Below, in pieces: positions 52,801 to 58,887 of a stretch of 64,000 nt of DNA (position 1 is its first letter; the number at the start of each line of letters is the position of its first letter). A program made the position numbers and the translations under genes. The stretch comes from an uncultured Bacilli bacterium. GTDB lineage: Bacteria; Bacillota_I; Bacilli_A; RF39; UBA660. Where the stretch lies: assembly GCA_949425635.1 (NCBI GenBank), contig CASPWD010000004.1, positions 62,001 through 126,000 of the forward strand, read 5' to 3'. The notes under the pieces were generated by a model. It was given only the letters and a program-made list of their open reading frames with translations. It was not told the origin of the DNA and made no database searches.

Positions 52801-53729
52801 TTAAGCCATCAGCAGAAGGAATTAGTGAATCGGCAGCTGCATTATCGAAATATCTTGATGGTTATCTGGCTAATGGTAGTACTTCTGGGTATTTTGAATT
52901 ATTAAATGCAAGTGCAATGGAAATTGATAGTGATATAAAAAGTTTAATCTTACAAGAAACAATAAATAATAATAAACAATTACGTCAAGTAATATTTGAT
53001 CAAGCAGATTCTGAAATAAAAGCAAGTTTAGAAAATCTGTTTGGAATCACAGATGATGCAATTGTAAAAAAAGTAAAAGCAGCTTTATTAGGTGATTCAT
53101 TTGTTGAAGCAGGAATTGGAGCATCACATAATTGGGATGAATTTATTTCAATTATGGATTCAAATTTCAAGACTAAAGTTCAATCTATGATTGATAGTGG
53201 CCAGGAACCTGTTATTTGGAGTAAAATTGACGATGCCTATCACGAGGTGATGAATGGACACTACACAACAATTGAAAACACAACAATAGGTGGAGAAATG
53301 TACTTCTTAGATTTAGTATATTCAAACTGGAATAGTGCCACAAATGGACCGATGCTTGAAGATTTATGGGGCAAGTTATCTAAGTCGTATGCCAATGCTT
53401 GTTGTGAAGCAGTAAACCCTAAAACGGGTACAGCATTTACATCAATAAAATTTTTATATCCAGAGTCATATCAAATGGATGATTGCTTCGGAAATCTATT
53501 TAAAACAGTAGAATTTCCAGAAATATTATCTCATTCGACAATTGATACAATTACTATGACAAAAGTAATTTCCGGCACAATGCAAGAAGTTGAAAATGTA
53601 GATATAGATATTTCGGATATTATTAAGTATTATCAAGCTCATGACGTTGGATTAGGAGCAGATGATATTCAATTGACTGAAGAAGTCTTTAAAATGTTCC
53701 AAGATAAAGTTAAGGAGGCGATGCAATAA
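49818..53729 (+). CDS. Polymorphic-type toxin with ADP-ribosyltransferase and CD38-like NAD-glycohydrolase/cyclase domains
   Basis: This 1303-aa protein has no signal peptide. Residues 90-400 form helices and a Gly/Ala-rich hydrophobic stretch (IGYIGGIILLTLATMGIGS), usual in large delivered toxins. Five 16-residue repeats (VDPANQPTQKLMDNIQ type) lie at about 575-650. Residues 690-940 are an R-S-E ADP-ribosyltransferase: Arg823 (LFRGV), Ser861-Thr-Ser863, Glu900-Gln-Glu902, all intact. Residues about 1090-1250 align with CD38/ADP-ribosyl cyclase: W1134 (IWSKI), E1153 (TIENT), W1184 and S1188 (LWGKLSKSYANACCEAV), E1232 (LFKTVEF). Both domains use NAD. The start is ATG after a weak site; a TTG lies 18 bp upstream. 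A coupled gene follows. Confidence 0.75.
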   Translation: MLNIGTYNAKKINGGLVSTNEINFNDYVDDYNLTMNNNSREASYDSINLDNFIDSSEENVFLEHNEMLYNPLNNQINAEELFKATSSNVSEESISAGDVYSLTLEKFQPIIENLKNTLYSTAASVAPASQTAIDWIGNKLTDVGDFLWHSVTHPLETLKKTMASLANTTIGLVQGLGEFAEALVDTAAIIGTISKTSLYALFDGFNWLGSKILGYDFHSLTVAKWSQTMNFVSTKYVTNAFDSFHANSQIGKWLDDNSYGPFKSTGAVYKVADGIGYIGGIILLTLATMGIGSVATAGGAASGTAIGAGASATAATTAGSNAGVIATYNLGKMFTINLTQQAITSGAIAATAGLGKNTQNAWADGASLGEGLAYGGAMAAWEGFEMFLGAEINALKLSGLSGLKGQLATTGTHVLLDTIDGASGVFVNPFMQMIYNPNEGNMEQIMYLVNHDENGNQKSNKTWGDLTFTEKYDAMFKYNGGWGAVGTQAISAAVMSFITETPDLARAIKPLSALNALRMISDLETKNNVQLFTLEELAAINKGEITLTAKEIEEILQDKLIAKQLASQTVDVNSVDPANQPTQKLMDNIQVDPANQPTQKLMDNIQVDPANQPTQKLMDSVQVDPANQPTQKLMDSVQVEPVSQPTQIPIDTKPLDNISPTQVAQENNLNNLINSYLNQDKGIHLVQSGSTGKSYTLYSDYAEYLQTQQAHIQSVVDSLTPQERDIIKIYISENDFRSYQSINGFARNTLFEYETVGEQQVLKEVRLFGIGGSSHYSMDEFIKKIKAKGLSLSDYVKQTSDDFYTLKGAVEKSLLPEDTILFRGVNDNFLSQFGVERSSPFAEIKKAIMDKGLLVDDAFLSTSATPSATPFKNKSIQIVLNCEKGTPALDFSKVGGLDYEQEILLAPGQAFRITGVEQVGLGNTIRIYADSIPQTTVSDSVADNITSSAADNLASATKTLTGQFSSYIDSAPIFKDMSELTNYIGKRAHQVTNGIKPSAEGISESAAALSKYLDGYLANGSTSGYFELLNASAMEIDSDIKSLILQETINNNKQLRQVIFDQADSEIKASLENLFGITDDAIVKKVKAALLGDSFVEAGIGASHNWDEFISIMDSNFKTKVQSMIDSGQEPVIWSKIDDAYHEVMNGHYTTIENTTIGGEMYFLDLVYSNWNSATNGPMLEDLWGKLSKSYANACCEAVNPKTGTAFTSIKFLYPESYQMDDCFGNLFKTVEFPEILSHSTIDTITMTKVISGTMQEVENVDIDISDIIKYYQAHDVGLGADDIQLTEEVFKMFQDKVKEAMQ
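51540..51764 (+). repeat. 48-bp tandem repeat (about 4.7 copies) within the toxin gene
   Basis: Units begin at 51540, 51588, 51636, 51684 and 51732. The first four are nearly identical in DNA; the fifth is diverged. Each encodes 16 residues of a Pro/Gln-rich linker just before the ADP-ribosyltransferase domain. Copy number is likely variable. Confidence 0.9.
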
Positions 53730-54424
53730 TGATAGAAACGTTTAACAAATTAAGAAATGAATTTACTAAAAAACATAATAGCTTAACTTTCAATCCTGCT
53801 GAACTTGATAAGTTAAACTATGAGGAAAGAAAAGCCATTGAAGACAAACTGCTACGACTATGTAAAAGTGGTTCAATCGATTGTTTTAAATATATTCCTT
53901 ATATGAAATATGCCTTACCAGAAAAAGAAATAGATTTTAATTTAATAGAGTCATTTCCTATTTTTCATCAAGCAACTATAAGTTATGCTTTGTTTCAAAG
54001 AACAAAGAGTATGACTTATTATGAAAAATTAGTAAAATGTGCTAATTTAGATATAAAATCTTTTGGTTTATTAATTAATATGTACGCAGAGGCAGAAGAT
54101 AATAATTTAAAATCATCAATAAGAAGCTCACTAGAAAATATTACTTTAGCTGCAACAGGTCGTTTTAAAACTCAATGTGAAGCACTAATAAATAGAAATA
54201 TGAATGGAGATGGAACTATTACTATGAAACCCGATCAAAACGAAAAAGATGAAATTCAATCAACAAGATTTGAGAGTGAAGGAATTAAAGCTTATACAAA
54301 AGAAGAATATTTAGCTAAGTTGGCTGCTGAAAAGGCTCAACCAAACAAAAAATTAGATGATATGTTAGAAGCAATAAAAGCATATGAAGACAACGGCGAA
54401 TCAAAACAAAATTTTAAAAAGTAG
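53729..54424 (+). CDS. Candidate immunity or chaperone protein coupled to the toxin
   Basis: This 231-aa soluble protein starts on the last base of the toxin stop codon (TAATG) after AAGGAGG, so the two are translated together. It is mainly helical (HEAT-like feel in 60-150), with a charged, disordered end (KQNFKK). There is no signal peptide or span. Position and coupling are those of an immunity protein or toxin chaperone; no family is recognised. The terminator that follows closes a two-gene unit. Confidence 0.65.
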   Translation: MIETFNKLRNEFTKKHNSLTFNPAELDKLNYEERKAIEDKLLRLCKSGSIDCFKYIPYMKYALPEKEIDFNLIESFPIFHQATISYALFQRTKSMTYYEKLVKCANLDIKSFGLLINMYAEAEDNNLKSSIRSSLENITLAATGRFKTQCEALINRNMNGDGTITMKPDQNEKDEIQSTRFESEGIKAYTKEEYLAKLAAEKAQPNKKLDDMLEAIKAYEDNGESKQNFKK

Positions 54425-54427
54425 AAG

Positions 54428-54538
54428 AGTAAAATTTTTAATAATATAGAAATTGATAATGTAACATATTCCGCTTTAGGATTTGTCATAGCTGATAAAG
54501 ACTACTTACTTGATGTTTGTAGTCAATTGAATAGTGGT
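54428..54538 (+). pseudogene. Possible in-frame coding remnant after the immunity-candidate stop
   Basis: The frame of the 231-aa gene stays open past its TAG and reads protein-like sequence (IEIDNVTYSALGFVIADKDYLL) up to the terminator. It has no start or ribosome site. It could be a degraded tail of an older gene or chance. Confidence 0.25.
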
Positions 54539-54540
54539 TG

Positions 54541-54569
54541 GAGAATGAAATTCGTTTCATTCTTTTTTC
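54541..54569 (+). terminator. Intrinsic terminator of the toxin operon
   Basis: GAATGAAA-TTCG-TTTCATTC is a perfect 8-bp stem with a stable UUCG loop, followed by six T. Confidence 0.9.
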
Positions 54570-54665
54570 GTTTATCAAAAATAATTATACATGTTTGTTT
54601 TTTAATTCTATTTTACTAGTATGATTATTTTTGTTATTATAAATTTTAATTATGAAGGTGATTTT

Positions 54666-55304
54666 ATGAGTTGCGATTATTATATTGATGGTATTACGTT
54701 TAAGTTTAATGAAAATATGACGCTTGAATATATAGATGATATAGCTTTTGATTATAGTTTAGAACGAGTTAATGCTTATAATTCGCAGATTATTTGTGAT
54801 TGTGATGCTCTTACTTCTTATATTATAGAAAACTTGAAAGTTAAAATGCCAGAATTTCAGGTTTATGATTTGTCGCAATGCAAAAGTAACCAACTTGGGG
54901 AACTTGTAGAAATGATAAGTAAAGGTCCTTTATTAGTTTATGGCATTGAAAAATATTTAGATTTTTTGCAAAAGGAATTTTATAATAATCGAATGTTTTC
55001 TCTTTTTGGAAAAGAATACACAGAAGCACAAAGAAGATTTTATACAGCTATAGAAATGGGTAGAGATTCATTTTTTTCGGCGAAGAAAACGAAAGTTATA
55101 TTTCTTATGAGTAATTGTGAATATAATGCATTTTTAAGTTTGGCTGATGATTTTGCTTCCTATTATCCTACATGTTTTGATTTTAATAAGACTTTATTGG
55201 CGTCAGAAGGGTTTGATGGTAGTTTGTTTGAATATTTGAATTTTCATAAAAAAGGTCTTAGATTAGTTAAGAAGGATTGGATGAAAGATACAAAAAGTGA
55301 GTGA
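54666..55304 (+). CDS. Unknown cytoplasmic protein in the toxin island
   Basis: This 212-aa protein starts at the ATG after GAAGGTGAT; the earlier in-frame ATG at 54621 has no site. It has no signal or span and a cysteine-rich start (MSCDYYIDG, IICDCDALT). The motif KVIFLMSNCEYNAFLSLADDFASYYP looks like a Rossmann-type strand-helix unit. It lies outside the toxin terminator and is its own unit. It might be a second immunity or accessory protein, but there is no direct evidence. Confidence 0.55.
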   Translation: MSCDYYIDGITFKFNENMTLEYIDDIAFDYSLERVNAYNSQIICDCDALTSYIIENLKVKMPEFQVYDLSQCKSNQLGELVEMISKGPLLVYGIEKYLDFLQKEFYNNRMFSLFGKEYTEAQRRFYTAIEMGRDSFFSAKKTKVIFLMSNCEYNAFLSLADDFASYYPTCFDFNKTLLASEGFDGSLFEYLNFHKKGLRLVKKDWMKDTKSE

Positions 55305-55543
55305 TTTATATATGTGATACTTAAAATTTTTGACATAAGGAATTCATTTTTAAAAAGAATTTGGTTGATACTGAATTATTATTTTGTTGAGATAATAAAT
55401 ATTGTTTAAATTTTTGTATATAAAAATGAGTATTGTGATAAGAGAAGAGCAGTAATTTTCAGAAAAAATATTGTTGATAATAATGTTTTTTTACATTATA
55501 AAGTAATAAATTTAAAAAAAATTCATTTTTTTGTAAAAAAGTA

Positions 55544-55572
55544 TTGGACTTTTTTAAAATTTAAGTTATAAT
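55544..55572 (+). promoter_or_regulatory. Distal promoter upstream of tRNA cluster Val-Lys
   Basis: TTGGAC (55544-55549) and TATAAT (55567-55572), 17 bp apart. A transcript from here would start with the 55579-55598 hairpin. Confidence 0.65.
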
Positions 55573-55638
55573 ATGAATGTCCTTGGAAAAAGAAGGACTG
55601 GTCATAATAAAAAAATGATTAAAATAAATAAAAATTAG

Positions 55639-55667
55639 TTGACAATTAAGTATTAAGTTGGTATACT
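55639..55667 (+). promoter_or_regulatory. Proximal promoter of tRNA cluster Val-Thr-Tyr-Gln-Lys
   Basis: Consensus TTGACA (55639-55644) and TATACT (55662-55667) with 17-bp spacing and TGG before the -10 box. Confidence 0.85.
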
Positions 55668-55689
55668 TAGACATGTCCAGAGCAATTTC

Positions 55690-55766
55690 GGGCGATTAGC
55701 TCAGTTGGTTAGAGCACCTGCCTTACAAGCAGGGGGTCATAGGTTCGAGTCCTATATCGCCCACCA
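55690..55766 (+). tRNA. tRNA-Val (anticodon UAC)
   Basis: A 77-nt gene, anticodon loop CTTACAA, T-loop GGTTCGAGTCC, encoded CCA; first of a five-gene cluster. Confidence 0.95.
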
Positions 55767-55774
55767 TTTTTTTT

Positions 55775-55850
55775 GCCGACATAGCGTAACTGGCAGCGCA
55801 ACTGACTTGTAATCAGTAGGTTGGGGGTTCGACTCCCTCTGTCGGCACCA
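55775..55850 (+). tRNA. tRNA-Thr (anticodon UGU)
   Basis: A 76-nt gene, anticodon loop CTTGTAA, acceptor GCCGACA paired with TGTCGGC, encoded CCA. Confidence 0.95.
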
Positions 55851-55858
55851 TTAATTGT

Positions 55859-55942
55859 GGGAGGATAGCGAAGTGGTCAAACGCGGCAGACTGTAAATCT
55901 GTTCCTTCGGGTTCCATGGTTCAAATCCATGACCCTCCACCA
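55859..55942 (+). tRNA. tRNA-Tyr (anticodon GUA) with irregular acceptor stem
   Basis: An 84-nt gene, anticodon loop CTGTAAA, long variable arm TCCTTCGGG, encoded CCA. The 3' acceptor strand ACCCTCC calls for GGAGGGT, but the 5' strand reads GGGAGGA, giving mismatches at 4-69 and 7-66. A shifted register (GGAGGAT) leaves one mismatch but displaces U8. Confidence 0.85.
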
Positions 55943-55948
55943 CTTTAT

Positions 55949-56024
55949 TGCCTCGTAGCCAAGTGGTAAGGCATCAGACTTTGACTCTGACATTCCGATG
56001 GTTCGAGTCCATCCAAGGCAGCCA
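55949..56024 (+). tRNA. tRNA-Gln (anticodon UUG)
   Basis: A 76-nt gene, anticodon loop CTTTGAC, U1-A72 pair typical of tRNA-Gln, encoded CCA. One C-A mismatch in the acceptor stem. Confidence 0.93.
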
Positions 56025-56029
56025 TTCTT

Positions 56030-56105
56030 GATCCGCTAGCTCAGTCGGTAGAGCATTTGACTTTTAATCAAAGGGTCATGAGTTCGAATCTCATGCGGGT
56101 CACCA
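56030..56105 (+). tRNA. tRNA-Lys (anticodon UUU)
   Basis: A 76-nt gene, anticodon loop CTTTTAA, acceptor GATCCGC paired with GCGGGTC, encoded CCA; last of the cluster. Confidence 0.94.
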
Positions 56106-56115
56106 TTTTAGAGTA

Positions 56116-56145
56116 TTAAGTCCATGTATTTGGACTTTTTATTTT
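56116..56145 (+). terminator. Intrinsic terminator after tRNA-Lys
   Basis: AAGTCCA and TGGACTT form a 7-bp stem with a 6-nt loop, followed by TTT and T-rich sequence. Confidence 0.8.
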
Positions 56146-56220
56146 ATATAGATAAATCTTTATTTTAGCATAAAAAATGTAAAAAAATAAAGAAAATTGT
56201 GATTTTTCGTAAAAAATCTC

Positions 56221-56249
56221 TTGCATTTTGCATAAAATAAAGATATAAT
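56221..56249 (+). promoter_or_regulatory. Promoter of tRNA pair Arg-Pro
   Basis: TTGCAT (56221-56226) and TATAAT (56244-56249) are 17 bp apart, 34 bp before tRNA-Arg. Confidence 0.8.
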
Positions 56250-56283
56250 GAGTTTGCGTTTATGAAAAACGATCCGATTGAAT

Positions 56284-56360
56284 GCGCTCATAGCTCAATT
56301 GGATAGAGCATTTGACTACGGATCAAAAGGTTAGGGGTTCGACTCCCTTTGGGCGCACCA
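56284..56360 (+). tRNA. tRNA-Arg (anticodon ACG)
   Basis: A 77-nt gene, anticodon loop CTACGGA, acceptor GCGCTCA paired with TGGGCGC, encoded CCA. A34 is expected to become inosine, needing TadA. Confidence 0.94.
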
Positions 56361-56369
56361 CTTATTAAT

Positions 56370-56446
56370 CGAGAAGTAGCACAGCTTGGTAGTGCACTAG
56401 TTTTGGGAACTAGGGGTCGCAGGTTCGAATCCTGTCTTCTCGACCA
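56370..56446 (+). tRNA. tRNA-Pro (anticodon UGG)
   Basis: A 77-nt gene, anticodon loop TTTGGGA, acceptor CGAGAAG paired with CTTCTCG, encoded CCA. Confidence 0.94.
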
Positions 56447-56454
56447 TTTAGTTA

Positions 56455-56481
56455 TTAACTCCTTGTAAAAGGAGTTTTTAT
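56455..56481 (+). terminator. Intrinsic terminator after tRNA-Pro
   Basis: AACTCCTT and AAGGAGTT form an 8-bp stem with a GTAA loop, followed by TTT. Confidence 0.85.
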
Positions 56482-56543
56482 TTGGTTATTTATGGACAAA
56501 TTTAATTTATATTTATATAATCTAGTTAAGGTGAGGTGTAGGT

Positions 56544-57323
56544 ATGGTTAAAGAGTTTAGGCCTGAAGGTACACAATGTATGCTAATGAGTACAGACAAC
56601 GTTATGTCATCTGTTCCGTGTACAAATAATTTTGAAAAGTCTTTATCTTTACAAAATCAGATAGAATATTTAGCACAAGAGTTTGATAGTGATCAAAAAA
56701 AGTTAGGTAAATTATTGTTTAATGCTTTTGTTGGTAGAGAGAAATTTATAAAAAGAGAATTTATTGCGACAGGAGCTGCAGTTGTTTCAGGAGTTGCTTG
56801 TTATTTAGCTGCTCAAAGTGTACCAGTTGCTTTAGGAACAGGATTTTCTACTTGTGGAGTTGTTTCTTTATTTTCTTATATTTCTTTTTGGGAATCTAAT
56901 GAACGTAAAAAAATAAGTGGATATACAGAATGTACAGAGTATGAAAAGGCGTTGTTGAAAGCGAAAAAGCAAGAACTAGCAAAACTTTCTAATGAAAGTA
57001 ATCATAATGATAGAGATATGAATAATAAAGCCGATATTTATGAAGTTAATAATGAAGAATTAGAAAAAATAAAAGAAGCAATAAAATTAAGATATTATTA
57101 TGGTTTTAATAAAAAAAGAATTATTGGTATGTATAGAAAAGGAATTCTTTTAGAAGTATTAAAATCTTTAGATTATTCTGATGAAGTTATTGCAGAATTT
57201 ATAATTTATATTGAAGGTGTTGTTACTGAAATAGATAGGGTTAAGGAAAATAAAAAGTATGAAGCAGAAATGAAACGAATGGCTTTTAAAAGGCGTGTTT
57301 CTGATTTCTTTGCCGATTTTTAG
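56544..57323 (+). CDS. Membrane protein of unknown function
   Basis: This 259-aa protein has two close hydrophobic spans (about 74-93 and 96-116) between a soluble start and a long charged, helical C-terminal part (KLRYYYGFNKKRIIGMYRKGILLEVL). The tail is basic. It follows the tRNA pair with its own ribosome site (AAGGTGAGGTG). No family is recognised. Confidence 0.6.
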   Translation: MVKEFRPEGTQCMLMSTDNVMSSVPCTNNFEKSLSLQNQIEYLAQEFDSDQKKLGKLLFNAFVGREKFIKREFIATGAAVVSGVACYLAAQSVPVALGTGFSTCGVVSLFSYISFWESNERKKISGYTECTEYEKALLKAKKQELAKLSNESNHNDRDMNNKADIYEVNNEELEKIKEAIKLRYYYGFNKKRIIGMYRKGILLEVLKSLDYSDEVIAEFIIYIEGVVTEIDRVKENKKYEAEMKRMAFKRRVSDFFADF

Positions 57324-57333
57324 TTTAAACATA

Positions 57334-57363
57334 GGAAGAGATAATTATATTTCTTCTTTTTTT
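57334..57363 (+). terminator. Probable intrinsic terminator
   Basis: GGAAGA and TCTTCT pair around an AT-rich loop and run into seven T. Confidence 0.5.
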
Positions 57364-57398
57364 CTTTATAAAATGATACAATTATGTTAGGCGATATT

Positions 57399-57626
57399 AT
57401 GAAAAAGATATTAATACGAGCTATTGAATTATATCAAGTTACTCCATTACATTGTCATTCGATGTGCCGTTATACTCCTACTTGTTCAGAATACATGAAA
57501 GAAGCAATAAAAGAATATGGAAGTTTTAAAGGAGTTTATTTAGGTACAAAAAGAATATTAAGGTGTAATCCTTGGGGTGGATATGGGTATGATCCAGTTA
57601 TTAAAAACGAAAAGAATAAGGAATGA
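57399..57626 (+). CDS. yidD: Membrane protein insertion efficiency factor YidD
   Basis: This 75-aa protein matches YidD throughout: ELYQVTPLHCHSMCRYTPTCSEYMKEAIKEYG and GTKRILRCNPWGGYGYDPV. It acts with the YidC insertase at the inner face of the membrane. The ATG at 57399 follows AGGCGAT. In many genomes it neighbours yidC/rnpA; here it does not. Confidence 0.95.
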   Translation: MKKILIRAIELYQVTPLHCHSMCRYTPTCSEYMKEAIKEYGSFKGVYLGTKRILRCNPWGGYGYDPVIKNEKNKE

Positions 57627-57630
57627 TTTT

Positions 57631-58266
57631 ATGAATAAAGAGAAGGTTTTAGATAGTTTGTCTTTTGTTGTAGGAGCAATTACGATAGTATGTGCTGTTA
57701 TACTTAAAGATAATATTGTTATGGCAGGCATAGTAGCTGGTTGTGGAGCGAGTATTTATGGCTTATTAAAAGCGTTAGGAAAAACAACGTATGGTTATAT
57801 AATTTTAAGTGTTGGATTAGGTTTAGTTGCTTCATTAACTTTATATAAATTTAGTATATTAGATAGACCTGATGCGTTGACTTTTATGATATGTTTAAGT
57901 ACATTTTTATTAATGTTAGTGACTTTTATTTTTGATTATCTTAATAGAAAGGCTATATTTAAATTATATAGTTTAAAATGTGAAGCAGAGGTTATTGATT
58001 TAGTAAAAAATCCTAATACCAGAAAAGACTACTTTCAAGTAATGTGTAGTTATGAACTTAATGAAAAGTATTATACAGTAGGTACACCTGGATATATAGG
58101 GAGATTTATTCCAAAAATGGGAGACAAGATAAATATTTATGTTAATCCGCTAGATAATGCTGATGTTTATTTTGATAAAGATATAAAAGAAAAAATTTAT
58201 GAAACGTTATTGGGATTGTTTCTGATGCTTGCTTCGTTGATTATTATAATTACTTTATTTATATAG
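57631..58266 (+). CDS. DUF3592-like membrane protein
   Basis: This 211-aa protein has four N-terminal spans and one C-terminal span around a soluble domain. That domain reads CEAEVIDLV, VMCSYELNEKYY, then PKMGDKINIYVNPLDNADVYF, which is the DUF3592 layout. The ATG at 57631 follows AAGGAATGA, 4 bp after yidD. Function unknown. Confidence 0.7.
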   Translation: MNKEKVLDSLSFVVGAITIVCAVILKDNIVMAGIVAGCGASIYGLLKALGKTTYGYIILSVGLGLVASLTLYKFSILDRPDALTFMICLSTFLLMLVTFIFDYLNRKAIFKLYSLKCEAEVIDLVKNPNTRKDYFQVMCSYELNEKYYTVGTPGYIGRFIPKMGDKINIYVNPLDNADVYFDKDIKEKIYETLLGLFLMLASLIIIITLFI

Positions 58267-58275
58267 GTGATGTTG

Positions 58276-58791
58276 ATGCAGAGGATAGAAAGGGCTTTTT
58301 CGTTACTTCATGAGCTAGATAAAATATATAAAAGTGTAATTGATGATTCACTTGAAGGTATTTCGGATATTGATGGTTTGATTGCACAAATGCTAGAATT
58401 TGAAAATGTAAATGTTTATCAGGATGAAGAACGAGATATAATTACAGCTATTATAAAAAGTTTTTCGTTGAAGATAGAATTAATTAATAAAATTATTGAT
58501 TTTAAAAAAGATATTTCAGAAAGAATGGAAAATATAAGAAATGAATTCAAGCTTTTAGAAGCTAGAAGGTTTGAAATTGTTAATAATTATGTGATTGGTA
58601 CAGTAAAAAAAGAAGATATAGATTCTTTCGAAAAAGTGTTTTTAAAGTTTAGAAATAAGCTGTATGCTATACCAATTAGTGATAACAATATAATGGAAAT
58701 AGCAAAAATGAAAAGTAAAATACAGCACTTTGAAACGGAAGTTTTAGAAGATGAAGAGCTTTTAAGGGTTGCTTACTCAAATAGTAATTAG
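58276..58791 (+). CDS. Unknown helical protein
   Basis: This 171-aa soluble protein is helical and coiled-coil-like (KKDISERMENIRNEFKLLEARRFEI). The ATG at 58276 follows TAGGTGAT; GTG 58267 and ATG 58270 lie in or near that site. It follows the DUF3592-like gene by 9 bp, likely one operon with yidD. Confidence 0.6.
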   Translation: MQRIERAFSLLHELDKIYKSVIDDSLEGISDIDGLIAQMLEFENVNVYQDEERDIITAIIKSFSLKIELINKIIDFKKDISERMENIRNEFKLLEARRFEIVNNYVIGTVKKEDIDSFEKVFLKFRNKLYAIPISDNNIMEIAKMKSKIQHFETEVLEDEELLRVAYSNSN

Positions 58792-58846
58792 TTATATAGA
58801 AAAGTTATATCAGAATAATTTTTCTTTTTTTTTACCATAATAATGT

Positions 58847-58852
58847 TATAAT
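58847..58852 (+). promoter_or_regulatory. -10 element of the surface protein gene
   Basis: TATAAT lies 35 bp before the ATG at 58888; no clear -35 box. Confidence 0.4.
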
Positions 58853-58887
58853 TAGTACATTCCCTTTTAAGAAAGTAGTGAAAAATA

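Larger units (their letters stand above)
55305..55689 (+). other. AT-rich intergenic region with tandem tRNA promoters
   Basis: There is no gene in these 385 bases. Two promoters (described separately) and a hairpin GTCCTT...AAGGAC (55579-55598) lie in the right half. The left half is plain AT-rich DNA in which I see nothing else. Confidence 0.6.
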
